DNA from: Nostoc sp. MS1
GTDB taxonomy: Bacteria > Cyanobacteriota > Cyanobacteriia > Cyanobacteriales > Nostocaceae
Direction of reading: 5' to 3'
Assembly: GCF_019976755.1 (NCBI RefSeq)
Contig: NZ_AP023441.1
Location: 2,601,501-2,665,500, forward strand
DNA: 64,000 nt
Part shown: in pieces, positions 18,411 through 27,677 of the stretch
Layout: every line of letters begins with the position of its first letter
Position numbering within the stretch: the first letter of the stretch is position 1
The notes under the pieces: generated by a model
Database searches by the model: none
The model's input: only the letters and a program-made list of their open reading frames with translations
Told to the model about the DNA's origin: nothing
Program-made: the position numbers and the translations under genes

Positions 18411-18439
18411 GGAGTAGGGAGTAGGGAGTAGGGAGTGGA
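18411..18439. repeat. STRR heptamer array GGAGTAG
   Basis: Four tandem copies of GGAGTAG, the last degenerate, separate the two alternative-TCA genes; a partly complementary ACTCCC-rich stretch follows. Short tandemly repeated repetitive sequences of this kind are common in heterocystous cyanobacteria. Confidence 0.8.
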
Positions 18440-18509
18440 GCTATCTTTCACTACTCCCAATTCCCCACTCACAACTCCCCGATATTTATCGCTAATTGAG
18501 GATTTGAAA

Positions 18510-20156
18510 ATGAATACAGCAGAATTACTAGTCAAGTGTTTAGAAAATGAGGGTGTTGAATATGTTTTTGGTCTTCCTGGCGAAGAAAATTTACACGTTT
18601 TAGAAGCGCTTAGACATTCATCTATCAAGTTTATCACAACTCGCCATGAACAGGGTGCAGCTTTCATGGCAGATGTTTACGGACGTTTGACGGGGAAAGC
18701 TGGCGTATGTCTTTCTACCTTGGGGCCTGGGGCGACTAATTTAATGACTGGGGTAGCAGATGCTAATTTAGATGGTGCGCCGTTGGTGGCGATTACTGGG
18801 CAAGTGGGAACAGATAGAATGCACATCGAATCCCATCAATATTTAGATTTGGTGGCGATGTTTGCTCCGGTAACTAAGTGGAATAAACAGATTGTCCGTC
18901 CTAGCATTACACCGGAAGTTGTGCGTAAAGCCTTTAAGCGATCGCAAACTGAAAAACCCGGTGCAGTTCACATCGATTTACCAGAAAATATTGCCGCGAT
19001 GCCCGTAGAGGGCAAACCTTTACATAAAGATAATAATATCGAAAAAACCTACGCTTCATTTGCTAGTATTCGCGCCGCCGCCGCCGCTATTTCTCAAGCG
19101 GTTAACCCCTTAATCTTGGTAGGTAATGGGGCAATCAGGGCTAACGCTAGTGATGCTGTAACCCAATTTGCCACGCAAATGAATATACCTGTGGCTAATA
19201 CTTTCATGGGTAAAGGTGTGATTCCCTACACCCATCCTTTAGCTTTATGGTCGGTAGGATTGCAACAGCGAGATTTTATCACTTGCGGCTTTGATAACAC
19301 CGATTTAGTAATTGCGATCGGCTATGATTTAATTGAATTTTCACCTAAGAAATGGAATCCAGAAGGGAAAATTCCTATTGTCCATATTGGGGCAGATGGT
19401 GCGGAAATTGATAGTAGTTATATCCCAAAAGTGCAAGTAATAGGAGATATTTCTGATTCCTTAGTAGAAATATTAAAAGTAGCAGATAGACAAGGTAAAC
19501 CTAATCCTTATGCTATCAGCTTGAGAGGAAATATTCGCGCAGATTATGAGCAATATGCCAACGATGATGGTTATCCTATTAAACCGCAAAAATTGATTTA
19601 TGATTTGCGGCAGGTAATGGGGCCAGATGATATTGTTATTTCTGATGTCGGCGCTCATAAAATGTGGATGGCTCGTCATTATCATTGCCATAGTCCTAAC
19701 ACTTGTATTATTTCTAATGGCTTTGCAGCAATGGGGATTGCTATTCCTGGTGCTTTGGCTGCCAAACTCGTATATCCAAACCGCAAAGTAGTAGCGGCTA
19801 CTGGTGATGGTGGCTTTATGATGAATTGCCAGGAATTAGAAACCGCTTTACGAGTAGGTACACCATTTGTCACCTTAATTTTCAATGATGGCGGCTATGG
19901 TTTAATTGAATGGAAACAAGAAAATCATTTTGGTAAAGGTCACTCATCTTTTGTACATTTTGGCAATCCAGACTTTGTTAAATTAGCCGAAAGTATGGGT
20001 TTGAAAGGTTATAGAGTTGAATCAGCTTTAGACTTAATTCCTGTACTCAAAGAAGCCTTAGCGCAAGATGTACCTGCTGTCATCGATTGTCCGGTAGATT
20101 ATCGAGAAAATAGCCGTTTTACACAAAAAGCTGGTGAGTTAAATTGTTCTGTTTAG
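18510..20156 (+). CDS. TPP-dependent 2-oxoglutarate decarboxylase (acetolactate synthase-like)
   Basis: A 548-aa thiamine-diphosphate enzyme of the acetolactate synthase superfamily. Motifs: FGLPGEENLHVLEAL with the cofactor-activating Glu, ITTRHEQGAAFMADVYGR, a central FAD/nucleotide-like domain, and the TPP/Mg motif GDGGFMMNCQELETA...NDGGYGL. The frame is open from 18435, but that start lies in the heptamer array; ATG 18510 has GAGG about 9 bases upstream and gives MNTAELLVKCLENEGVEY. Pairing with succinate-semialdehyde dehydrogenase identifies it as the cyanobacterial 2-oxoglutarate decarboxylase rather than a biosynthetic acetolactate synthase. That is inferred from context; sequence alone does not prove it. 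Confidence 0.85.
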   Translation: MNTAELLVKCLENEGVEYVFGLPGEENLHVLEALRHSSIKFITTRHEQGAAFMADVYGRLTGKAGVCLSTLGPGATNLMTGVADANLDGAPLVAITGQVGTDRMHIESHQYLDLVAMFAPVTKWNKQIVRPSITPEVVRKAFKRSQTEKPGAVHIDLPENIAAMPVEGKPLHKDNNIEKTYASFASIRAAAAAISQAVNPLILVGNGAIRANASDAVTQFATQMNIPVANTFMGKGVIPYTHPLALWSVGLQQRDFITCGFDNTDLVIAIGYDLIEFSPKKWNPEGKIPIVHIGADGAEIDSSYIPKVQVIGDISDSLVEILKVADRQGKPNPYAISLRGNIRADYEQYANDDGYPIKPQKLIYDLRQVMGPDDIVISDVGAHKMWMARHYHCHSPNTCIISNGFAAMGIAIPGALAAKLVYPNRKVVAATGDGGFMMNCQELETALRVGTPFVTLIFNDGGYGLIEWKQENHFGKGHSSFVHFGNPDFVKLAESMGLKGYRVESALDLIPVLKEALAQDVPAVIDCPVDYRENSRFTQKAGELNCSV

Positions 20157-20233
20157 TAGGATTCGCAAATAAGCTACTTTAACTATTTCAAGTTAGGCTT
20201 TTTCATTTAAGAATCTAGCCTCACATTATTTAA

Positions 20234-20291
20234 GTTCGTAGTAAGGACTTTATTCCTCTTTTTTATAAAGACTAAAGTCCTGACTACGAAC
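20234..20291. terminator. Hairpin with 19-bp arms after the decarboxylase
   Basis: GTTCGTAGTAAGGACTTTA (20234-20252) pairs with TAAAGTCCTGACTACGAAC (20273-20291) with one mismatch. This looks like a dispersed cyanobacterial repeat that can also serve as terminator of the two-gene operon. Confidence 0.6.
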
Positions 20292-20767
20292 ATTACTTTC
20301 TTTGGTTTGTCTTGCGTCGCTAATTATAATAAAGCTACACTTTTTAAAACTTGTCTCATCATTATTGAGATTTTTTATTAAGAGGCTATTGATAAAGTAA
20401 ATCTAAAAGTGAGAATAAAAGATTTAAAGTAAAATATAATACTTTATTTATAGTGTATTTACACAGTTAATCATAACACGAAGCTTTACCCCACAAGCTT
20501 AACTGATATGAAATGGGAAATCCTGTCTGTGATAAATGTGCGCTTTGTGTCTAAAGATTTACTTTATAAATAAATAGTCTCTCACGAGGTACAAAAGTAT
20601 TTTTGTGGAACGTGGCGATTAATAGTGGTCTTTTACTAGTGGGGGTTTAAAATTGTAATATTAGCTTTTAATTAATTATTTTTACAGATTATTCATCAAA
20701 TTTTTCTATCACTACTATATTTCTCACCCAATCATAATATTGATCTCCCATTATTCTCTTAGCTCAT

Positions 20768-20797
20768 ATATGCTGCTTGCTTCTAAAAGCAGCATAT
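20768..20797. repeat. Perfect 11-bp stem hairpin in the adhesin upstream region
   Basis: ATATGCTGCTT (20768-20778) and AAGCAGCATAT (20787-20797 region) are exact complements around an 8-base loop. No T tract follows, so it may be an mRNA leader structure or a protein site rather than a terminator. Confidence 0.5.
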
Positions 20798-21038
20798 GTT
20801 ACTATCCGTGGGAATACGGAAAAAAGTCCGTTAGCTAAATCTATTTGTAGATTCTAGATGCTAATCATTAGCAAAATTTATAGTGTTTCTTGATTTTGTG
20901 CTAAGAGTTTTTTCGGTTTAAGTTTAACTAAATTTACTACATAGATTGCTATAGATAGGCATTTGGTGTTTGTCATAGCGTAGCGACTGGCTACACTCAA
21001 AAAATACGGTTAAATAAATTTAGTAACAAGTAAAACTT

Positions 21039-24000
21039 ATGAAACTAGGGTATTGGTGTATAGGTATGGCTCTGGCTACAACTAGCGCCATAATATCAAA
21101 TGGGAATAAAGCGATCGCACAAATTATCCCAGATAGCAGCTTGGGGGTAGAAAATTCGGTAGTCACACCCAATATTGATATTAGAGGTATCACGAGCGAT
21201 CTCATTGATGGAGGGGCAATTCGTGGTGCTAACCTCTTCCATAGTTTTCAAGAGTTCAACATTAGAGAGGGACGAGGAGCCTATTTTACTAATCCGACGG
21301 GAATCGAGAACATTTTCAGCCGAGTGACTGGGGGTAATGCTTCTCATATCTATGGCAAACTCGGTGTACTAGGCGATGCCAATTTATTTCTGCTCAATCC
21401 TCACGGGATTCTCTTTGGCCCCAACGCTTCCTTAGACTTGACGGGTTCATTTTTAGGCAGTACAGGTAACAGTTTTAATTTTGGTAACGGACTAGAGTTT
21501 AGTGCCACAAATCCCAAAGCTGCGCCATTGCTCAGTGTATCAGTTCCTTTGGGAGTGCAGTTTAACCAGGGACAACCAAAAGCGATCGCCAACTCCGCCC
21601 ACCTCAGCGTAGGTACAGGGCAGAACCTCACCCTGTTGGGAGGTACAGTTGCTAGTACAGGGCAATTATCCGCAGGAGGAGAAATTGCAGTTGCCGCCGT
21701 ACCCGGTAATAGTATTGTCAATGTCAATTCATCGGGACAGTTACTCAATATAGATACTTCTTCAATAGCCACTGGAGAAGGTTCTGCTCTGGCTGATTTA
21801 TTACTCAACAGCGATACACAATTCCATCCAGGGCTGACGGTAAATAGCAATGGACAGGTGGAAGTGACTGAATCGGGCTTGTCTGTAACAGATGGTGATG
21901 TGGTAGCGAAGAATGTCGTAGCCCAGACAGCAATACTCACAGCCTATAACAATTTAACTCTGGTAGAAAGTTTGATCGGGACGAATGGCGATTTAAACCT
22001 GCTAGCAGGGGATACAGTACAGGTACGAGATAGTGCGGCGAATCCCTTTGTAGCCCAAGCTGGAGGAAAGTTATTAGTTCAAGGTAGACAAGGAGTTGAT
22101 ATTTTTGCCTTGAATAATTCTAATAGTGGGTTGGTATCGGGTGGGGATTTAATATTGCGATCGGCTAACACAGTCGGCGGTGATGCTCACTACTGGGCTG
22201 GTGGGAATTTCCGCATTGAACAAATGGATGGCAGTTTAGGAGGTTTGTTCAGTCCTTACGATCCCATTATTCGAGCGGCTGGAGATGTGAGTTTTGCAAG
22301 CTATCGAGGGGCTTCGCTGCACATTCTCGCTGGTGGGAGTGTCACAATTAACGGCAATGTTGAAATTATAGGTGCAGATGCAAATGCACTTACCGAAACA
22401 GTACCTTTATCACAAACACTACCAGATGGAACTTCATCAGTCCGGATTAATGGCATAGAACAACCAACTTTGGATATTCGGGCGGGTGTACGTGCAGATG
22501 CGATCGGTACTAGTACTAGTAGAATCGAAGGTATTCTTACTGATGTATCTGCTATTACAGGACAAAATCCTAATGAAATTGTCAACCGCCAATTAGGTAA
22601 TGAACCAACAAGCGCGAACATCACAATCGGAAGCATTGTTAACACAAGAGTTAATGGTCAAATATTTTTAACTAATCAATATCAGCAAAATCCCAATCTA
22701 GCTGGCGGTTTGATTGAAATTACAGATGGGACTGTAGATCCAGAAGCCCCTACTTTAGGCTCCTTCTCAATCCGTGCTTACGGTAATCCAGTCACGATAG
22801 ATGCTAGAGGAAATGTGCAGGTTAATGGCATCATTACTGGTAGAGGCGATGGTAACGGTGGAAATGTCAAAATTCTCAGTGACGGAGATATCAATACTAC
22901 AGGTGGAAATATACTATCAAGAAGCAGTGGGCGTGCTGGTGATGTGACTCTTCAAGCGATTGGTAATATTAATTCTGGTAATATTGAAGCTTCTAATAAT
23001 AGCAATACTAATGATAGAAACAATTTCAGTACAATCACACTTCGTTCATCACGAGGCTCTGTTTTCTTGGCTCAAGTTCAGCTAGAAGCTAGTAATAGTG
23101 GTTCAGATTTTGCAGGAGATATTAACATTTTTGCTCCTCAAGGGAATGTAGAAATCACTGGAAATGGAAGTACAAATCGTGGAGACGAAACTATTCTTAC
23201 TGATGGATATTTTGGAAGAATTAATATTGAAGCTGGCGGTCAAGTATCTATCACTAATAGTACAGTGACAGCCCAAGCTAAGAACCCAAATGGAAGAGTG
23301 TTACCTGCCCCAGGACAAAGTATAAATCCTCAAGCGGGAAATATTGAAATTACTTCCCAAAACGGGGATATTAGGATACTTAACTCCCTTGTAAATAGCA
23401 GCACTAGTGTGCAAGTACAGCAAAATGGCAACAACATCAACGTAGATGCAGGCAACATCAACATTAATGCCAGAAATGGCTCTGTATCTGTTGTATCTTC
23501 TAAAGGTGAATCTAGAATTTTCAGCAGAAATGAGGGTGGACGAGGGAATGCAGGCAATGTGACGATAACAGCTAATAGTGGTACGGTTACTATCGATGGA
23601 TCTCAAGAGAATGCTCTCCCCACTGTAGGTACTGATGTAACACAAGGTGGAATAGGAAACGGCGGCGAGAGACTCGATATTACAGCACGCTCAGTTCGTA
23701 TTCAAGATGGGGCGATAGTAGCAGCTAGCATTCTCAGTGGAAATGGAGGAAGAAGACCAGATGGAACAACAATTGCAGCACAGGCTGGCAATGTGACTAT
23801 TACGGCAACTGATACGGTTTCTGTAACTGGCAATAGTGTGGTTTTCAGCGAGGTAGTTGGACAATCAGTTGGTAACGGTGGCACAGTTAATATAACTGCT
23901 CCCAACGTGACTCTCAACCAAGGTACTTTAGCTACTGTTGTTAGAGAAGGAGGTCAGGGTAGGGGGGGTAATATAAATATCACAACTCAAATGCTGTCTT

Positions 24001-25712
24001 TAGAAAATGGCAGTATAGTAGCTACTAGCACTTTCGGTAATAGCACCCTTGGTGTTCCAGGTGGCGCTGGCAATGTAAATATTAGACCCATTAATTCTGA
24101 AGAAATTAATACTGTTAAAGTTGATGGTCAAGGTAATAATAGATGGAGTTTTTTAGTACCGAGTATTCGGGGTGATCGTAATAGCGATTTTATTCCTAGT
24201 GCAATCTTAAGCACAGTAGAAGCACCAGCACAAGGGACAAATAATGGCGGCATAATTGATATTAAAACTGGCTCGCTTTTTGTTACTGAATTTGCTCGAT
24301 TGATTACTAGCACTTTTGCACAGGGAAAAGCCGGCAATTTAATTATTAATGCGGCTAACCAAGTTACCTTTGATGGAGGTTTTGCCTTCGCCACAGTTGA
24401 AACTCCCACACAAACACAAGCACGTATTACTGGTCAAGGCGGAGACATCAACATCAACACTGGCTCCTTCTTTGTTCGCAATGGCGCTCAAGTGCAAGCC
24501 CTCACTAGGGGACGGGGGGATGCTGGGAAAATAACAATTAATGCTTCTAATTCTGTCAATATTTCTGGAAATTCTAGCAGATTATTAACTTCCGCAGAAC
24601 CCGGTTCTATAGGATCTGGTGGCGATATCACTATAGGGAGTGAAATACGACCTCATCTTTTTCGCATATCAGATGGTGCTGACTTAACTGCAAGTACTAA
24701 TAACACTCAAACAGCAGGCAACATTGAAATAAATGCTAATAGAGTTGAAGCTATTAATGGCGGACAACTGATTGCTCAAACCAACGTTCAAGGTGGAGGA
24801 GCAGCAGGTACAATCACTGTCAATGCTGGTAGGCGGGTAACTATCAATGGGAATCCTGAAGTTGCAACTGGCTTTTTTGTTAGTTCTCAAAGCTCAGTGA
24901 GTCAAGCAGGCGATATTAATGTTAACTCACCCATCGTGTTTTTAGACAACAATGGCAGGTTGAATGCTAACTCTGGTAGAGGTAATGGGGGTAATATCAA
25001 TTTGAACAATGGGACTTTACTACTGTTGCGTCGTAACAGTCTCATCTCAACTAATGCAGGTACTGGTGGGAATCGGGGCAATGGTGGCAGAATCAATGTC
25101 AATTACCCTGAAGGTTTTGTGATTGCTGGTTTTCGCAGAAATAACGACATTGCGGCTGACTCTTTTCAGGACTATGCTGGCAGAGTCACAATTAATGCTC
25201 TTGGTGTTGTAAATATAGAAGCGTTAAGTCGAGAAGAATTACAACGCCGATTACCTGACACCCCACTAGTAAACTTAAACCCTCAAGACTTACCAACTAA
25301 CGATGCCACGGCAAACTCACTGACAAACCCTGCTGGAGCGGGGATTGTAGAAATTAATGGCATCATTGCAGACCCCACACGCGGGACGATTCAGTTACCA
25401 GAAGATTTAGGTGATTCTTCTAAATTGATTGCCCAAAGTTGTCGAGTAGGTGTGCAGGGGGCTGCTAGTAGCTTTGTCATCACTGGACGCGGAGGATTAC
25501 CGCCTAGTCCTAATTCTGCTCTCAGCACTGATACTTTTTTAGGCAGTGCGGCAAATACTTCTGGTGAACAGACCACTTCCACCCCAGCACCTTTACGAGA
25601 AGCGCAAGGTGTGGAGATTGGGTCTAGAGGACAGCTTATTTTGACTGCTCGTCCCTCTACTTTCACACCTGATCCTTCAAAACCTGTATTCAACAGTTGC
25701 AATGGACTATAA
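21039..25712 (+). CDS. Two-partner-secretion adhesin (TpsA, filamentous-hemagglutinin N-terminal domain)
   Basis: A 1557-aa exported protein. The signal peptide runs to about residue 29 (KAIAQ). The TPS secretion domain (about 35-300) shows IRGANLFHSFQEFNI, GRGAYFTNP, ENIFSRVTGG, IYGKLG and NLFLLNPHGILFGPNASLD. The rest is a long beta-helix built from imperfect Gly/Asn-rich strands (GNGGNVKI, AGNVTITA, GNGGTVNITAP). The C-terminus ends in SKPVFNSCNGL with paired cysteines, as in cyanobacterial members. It should be passed through the outer membrane by the TpsB encoded 22 bases downstream. Role is probably adhesion or cell-surface contact; the ligand is unknown. Confidence 0.9.
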   Translation: MKLGYWCIGMALATTSAIISNGNKAIAQIIPDSSLGVENSVVTPNIDIRGITSDLIDGGAIRGANLFHSFQEFNIREGRGAYFTNPTGIENIFSRVTGGNASHIYGKLGVLGDANLFLLNPHGILFGPNASLDLTGSFLGSTGNSFNFGNGLEFSATNPKAAPLLSVSVPLGVQFNQGQPKAIANSAHLSVGTGQNLTLLGGTVASTGQLSAGGEIAVAAVPGNSIVNVNSSGQLLNIDTSSIATGEGSALADLLLNSDTQFHPGLTVNSNGQVEVTESGLSVTDGDVVAKNVVAQTAILTAYNNLTLVESLIGTNGDLNLLAGDTVQVRDSAANPFVAQAGGKLLVQGRQGVDIFALNNSNSGLVSGGDLILRSANTVGGDAHYWAGGNFRIEQMDGSLGGLFSPYDPIIRAAGDVSFASYRGASLHILAGGSVTINGNVEIIGADANALTETVPLSQTLPDGTSSVRINGIEQPTLDIRAGVRADAIGTSTSRIEGILTDVSAITGQNPNEIVNRQLGNEPTSANITIGSIVNTRVNGQIFLTNQYQQNPNLAGGLIEITDGTVDPEAPTLGSFSIRAYGNPVTIDARGNVQVNGIITGRGDGNGGNVKILSDGDINTTGGNILSRSSGRAGDVTLQAIGNINSGNIEASNNSNTNDRNNFSTITLRSSRGSVFLAQVQLEASNSGSDFAGDINIFAPQGNVEITGNGSTNRGDETILTDGYFGRINIEAGGQVSITNSTVTAQAKNPNGRVLPAPGQSINPQAGNIEITSQNGDIRILNSLVNSSTSVQVQQNGNNINVDAGNININARNGSVSVVSSKGESRIFSRNEGGRGNAGNVTITANSGTVTIDGSQENALPTVGTDVTQGGIGNGGERLDITARSVRIQDGAIVAASILSGNGGRRPDGTTIAAQAGNVTITATDTVSVTGNSVVFSEVVGQSVGNGGTVNITAPNVTLNQGTLATVVREGGQGRGGNINITTQMLSLENGSIVATSTFGNSTLGVPGGAGNVNIRPINSEEINTVKVDGQGNNRWSFLVPSIRGDRNSDFIPSAILSTVEAPAQGTNNGGIIDIKTGSLFVTEFARLITSTFAQGKAGNLIINAANQVTFDGGFAFATVETPTQTQARITGQGGDININTGSFFVRNGAQVQALTRGRGDAGKITINASNSVNISGNSSRLLTSAEPGSIGSGGDITIGSEIRPHLFRISDGADLTASTNNTQTAGNIEINANRVEAINGGQLIAQTNVQGGGAAGTITVNAGRRVTINGNPEVATGFFVSSQSSVSQAGDINVNSPIVFLDNNGRLNANSGRGNGGNINLNNGTLLLLRRNSLISTNAGTGGNRGNGGRINVNYPEGFVIAGFRRNNDIAADSFQDYAGRVTINALGVVNIEALSREELQRRLPDTPLVNLNPQDLPTNDATANSLTNPAGAGIVEINGIIADPTRGTIQLPEDLGDSSKLIAQSCRVGVQGAASSFVITGRGGLPPSPNSALSTDTFLGSAANTSGEQTTSTPAPLREAQGVEIGSRGQLILTARPSTFTPDPSKPVFNSCNGL

Positions 25713-25734
25713 ATATTTTGGGTATTTGTGAAAT

Positions 25735-27621
25735 ATGCGTCAGCTTAAATTCTTACTTACACTAGCGGCTGTGGGGTTCAGCCTACCTATACAAACCAGA
25801 GCAATTGCTGAGGAAACAGTTCCCAGGCAAAACTTGCTTGCCCAGACTAACGTACCACAAAATTTACCTCCTCCCCAGGATGTCTTGCCTGCACCTTCTC
25901 CATCTCCTGAACTGCCAACAACGCCTTCCGCACCACCTTCTCCAGATAACTTACTACCTACACCTACTCCCAATCTCCCACAACAATCAGATCCTAAAGT
26001 ACCGATTAAGTTATTAATCAATAAGTTTCAATTTAGGGGTAGTTCAGTTTTTAAAGATGAGGAAAAATTACTCCAAGCAATTGAAGTTTTTCTGTTTGAA
26101 GAAAGCTCTAATTTATTAAATGAGCAGGCAAAATGCGATCGCCTAAAACAACTCAATCAACAGCCTCCCCCACGGAAACTACCTAGAAACGAAACTGACC
26201 CTCCCGTTGAACTCACATTTTCTCAGTTACTAGAAGCACGTTCTGCTATTACTCAGCTTTATTTATGTAATGGCTATATCACCTCTGGCGCGGTGATCCC
26301 AGCAGGGCAAGAACTCCCACCTCCACCCCAAGCTGGTGCGGTAACAATAGAAATAGTCGAGGGTTCTTTAGAAGATATCCAAGTTATTGGGAATCGGCGG
26401 TTAGGTAAAGACTATATTCGCTCTCGCCTAGCCAGGGGAAGTCAAAAACCTCTTAATCGTGAGAAGTTATTAGAAGCCCTACAAATATTACAACTTAATC
26501 CTCGGATAGAAAATTTATCGGCTGAGTTAGCTGCTGGTACTCGTATAGGTCAGAATTTACTCGTCGTGCGAGTTGAAGAAGCCAAAACATTTAACGCTCA
26601 GATCGCCCTTGATAATAATCGTTCTCCCGCCGTGGGTACTTTCCAACGTAGCCTTCAGTTAGAAGAGACAAATCTGAGCGGGATAGGAGATACGTTGAGC
26701 GTTGGTTACGCCAACACTGATGGTAGTAATGAAGTGAATGTCAGCTATACTTTACCTTTAACTCCCCAAGAAACTACCTTAGCTTTCAACTACGGGAGGG
26801 GTTGGAGTAATGTAATTGAAAAACCTTTTGACAGGCTAGATATTTCTTCTGAGTCTGAGAATTATCAACTGACACTGCGCCATCCATTGTTTCGCAATCC
26901 TCGTCAAGAATTGGCCTTGGAATTGGCTTTATCCCATCAACAAACTCAAACCTTTATCGGATTTGATGATATCGGCCCTTTCCCTATTTCACCAGGAGCT
27001 GATGATGAGGGACGGACTCGTATCTCTGCGTTGCGTTTTGCTCAACAGTGGACTGATCGTGGCGATCGCTCTGTTTTTGCTCTCCGTTCTCAGTTCAGTG
27101 TAGGACTTGATTTTCTGGGTGCAACAATTAATGATTACGAACCAGACAGCCGCTTTTTTGCTTGGAAAGGACAGGCTCAATGGGTACGTCTTTTAGGTAG
27201 AAATACATTCTTAGTGCTGCGTGGCGAGTTGCAATTAGCAGACCGAAGACTTGTGTCTCTAGAGCAGTTTCGTCTTGGTGGTCAAGCAAGTGTAAGAGGC
27301 TTTCGTCAAGATGCTTTACTTGCAGATAATGGATTCTTCGGTTCCGCAGAAGTCCGCTTACCAATTAAAACTTTTCCTGAAATTCAAGGCTCATTACAAG
27401 TCATACCTTTTGTTGATGTGGGTCAAGTTTGGAATAACTTCGAGGGTGCTGAACTTGAGCCAAATCCTCTGGTGTCTACGGGTTTAGGTTTGCGTTTTCA
27501 AATGGGCGATCGCTTTGACGCACGTCTAGATTGGGGTATTCCCTTAGTATCTGTTAATTCTGATAAAAAAACTTTACAGGAACAGGGCATTTATTTTTCT
27601 CTCATATGGAGCCTCTTTTAA
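25735..27621 (+). CDS. TpsB outer-membrane transporter (ShlB/FhaC/HecB family)
   Basis: A 628-aa outer-membrane pore that secretes the TpsA adhesin. After a signal peptide comes a Pro-rich stretch (about 45-85), then POTRA regions (VPIKLLINKFQFRGSSVF; GAVTIEIVEGSLEDIQVIGN) and a 16-strand-type barrel with VRGFRQDALLADNGFFGSAE, the conserved VRGY/F loop motif. It ends in Phe, as barrel proteins do (SLIWSLF). It begins 22 bases after the adhesin stop, so the two are co-transcribed. Confidence 0.92.
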   Translation: MRQLKFLLTLAAVGFSLPIQTRAIAEETVPRQNLLAQTNVPQNLPPPQDVLPAPSPSPELPTTPSAPPSPDNLLPTPTPNLPQQSDPKVPIKLLINKFQFRGSSVFKDEEKLLQAIEVFLFEESSNLLNEQAKCDRLKQLNQQPPPRKLPRNETDPPVELTFSQLLEARSAITQLYLCNGYITSGAVIPAGQELPPPPQAGAVTIEIVEGSLEDIQVIGNRRLGKDYIRSRLARGSQKPLNREKLLEALQILQLNPRIENLSAELAAGTRIGQNLLVVRVEEAKTFNAQIALDNNRSPAVGTFQRSLQLEETNLSGIGDTLSVGYANTDGSNEVNVSYTLPLTPQETTLAFNYGRGWSNVIEKPFDRLDISSESENYQLTLRHPLFRNPRQELALELALSHQQTQTFIGFDDIGPFPISPGADDEGRTRISALRFAQQWTDRGDRSVFALRSQFSVGLDFLGATINDYEPDSRFFAWKGQAQWVRLLGRNTFLVLRGELQLADRRLVSLEQFRLGGQASVRGFRQDALLADNGFFGSAEVRLPIKTFPEIQGSLQVIPFVDVGQVWNNFEGAELEPNPLVSTGLGLRFQMGDRFDARLDWGIPLVSVNSDKKTLQEQGIYFSLIWSLF

Positions 27622-27677
27622 TATCGGGCTAGGACTACTACTTAATCAACTTGAGCTTAATAAAATATCTATTTCTT

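Larger units (their letters stand above)
20157..21038. other. Long (~880 bp) AT-rich intergenic region before the adhesin operon
   Basis: No supported ORF. It contains two strong hairpins, listed separately, a phrase AGATTTACTTTATAAATAA at about 20556 repeated near 46749, and a small GTAGC/GCTAC inverted repeat near 20978. The adhesin promoter and perhaps a long leader lie here. Confidence 0.5.

Noticed and set aside
18411..18439. CRISPR-like array
   Set aside because: Contiguous 7-base units without spacers are STRR, not CRISPR. No true array was seen in the window.
18435..18509. Upstream start for the decarboxylase
   Set aside because: It is encoded by STRR and low-complexity sequence, and ATG 18510 has GAGG upstream.
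27651..27677. TTG-initiated extension of the exported CHAT protein
   Set aside because: ATG 27678 begins a normal signal peptide; the extension would place charged and hydrophobic residues ahead of it without a ribosome site.
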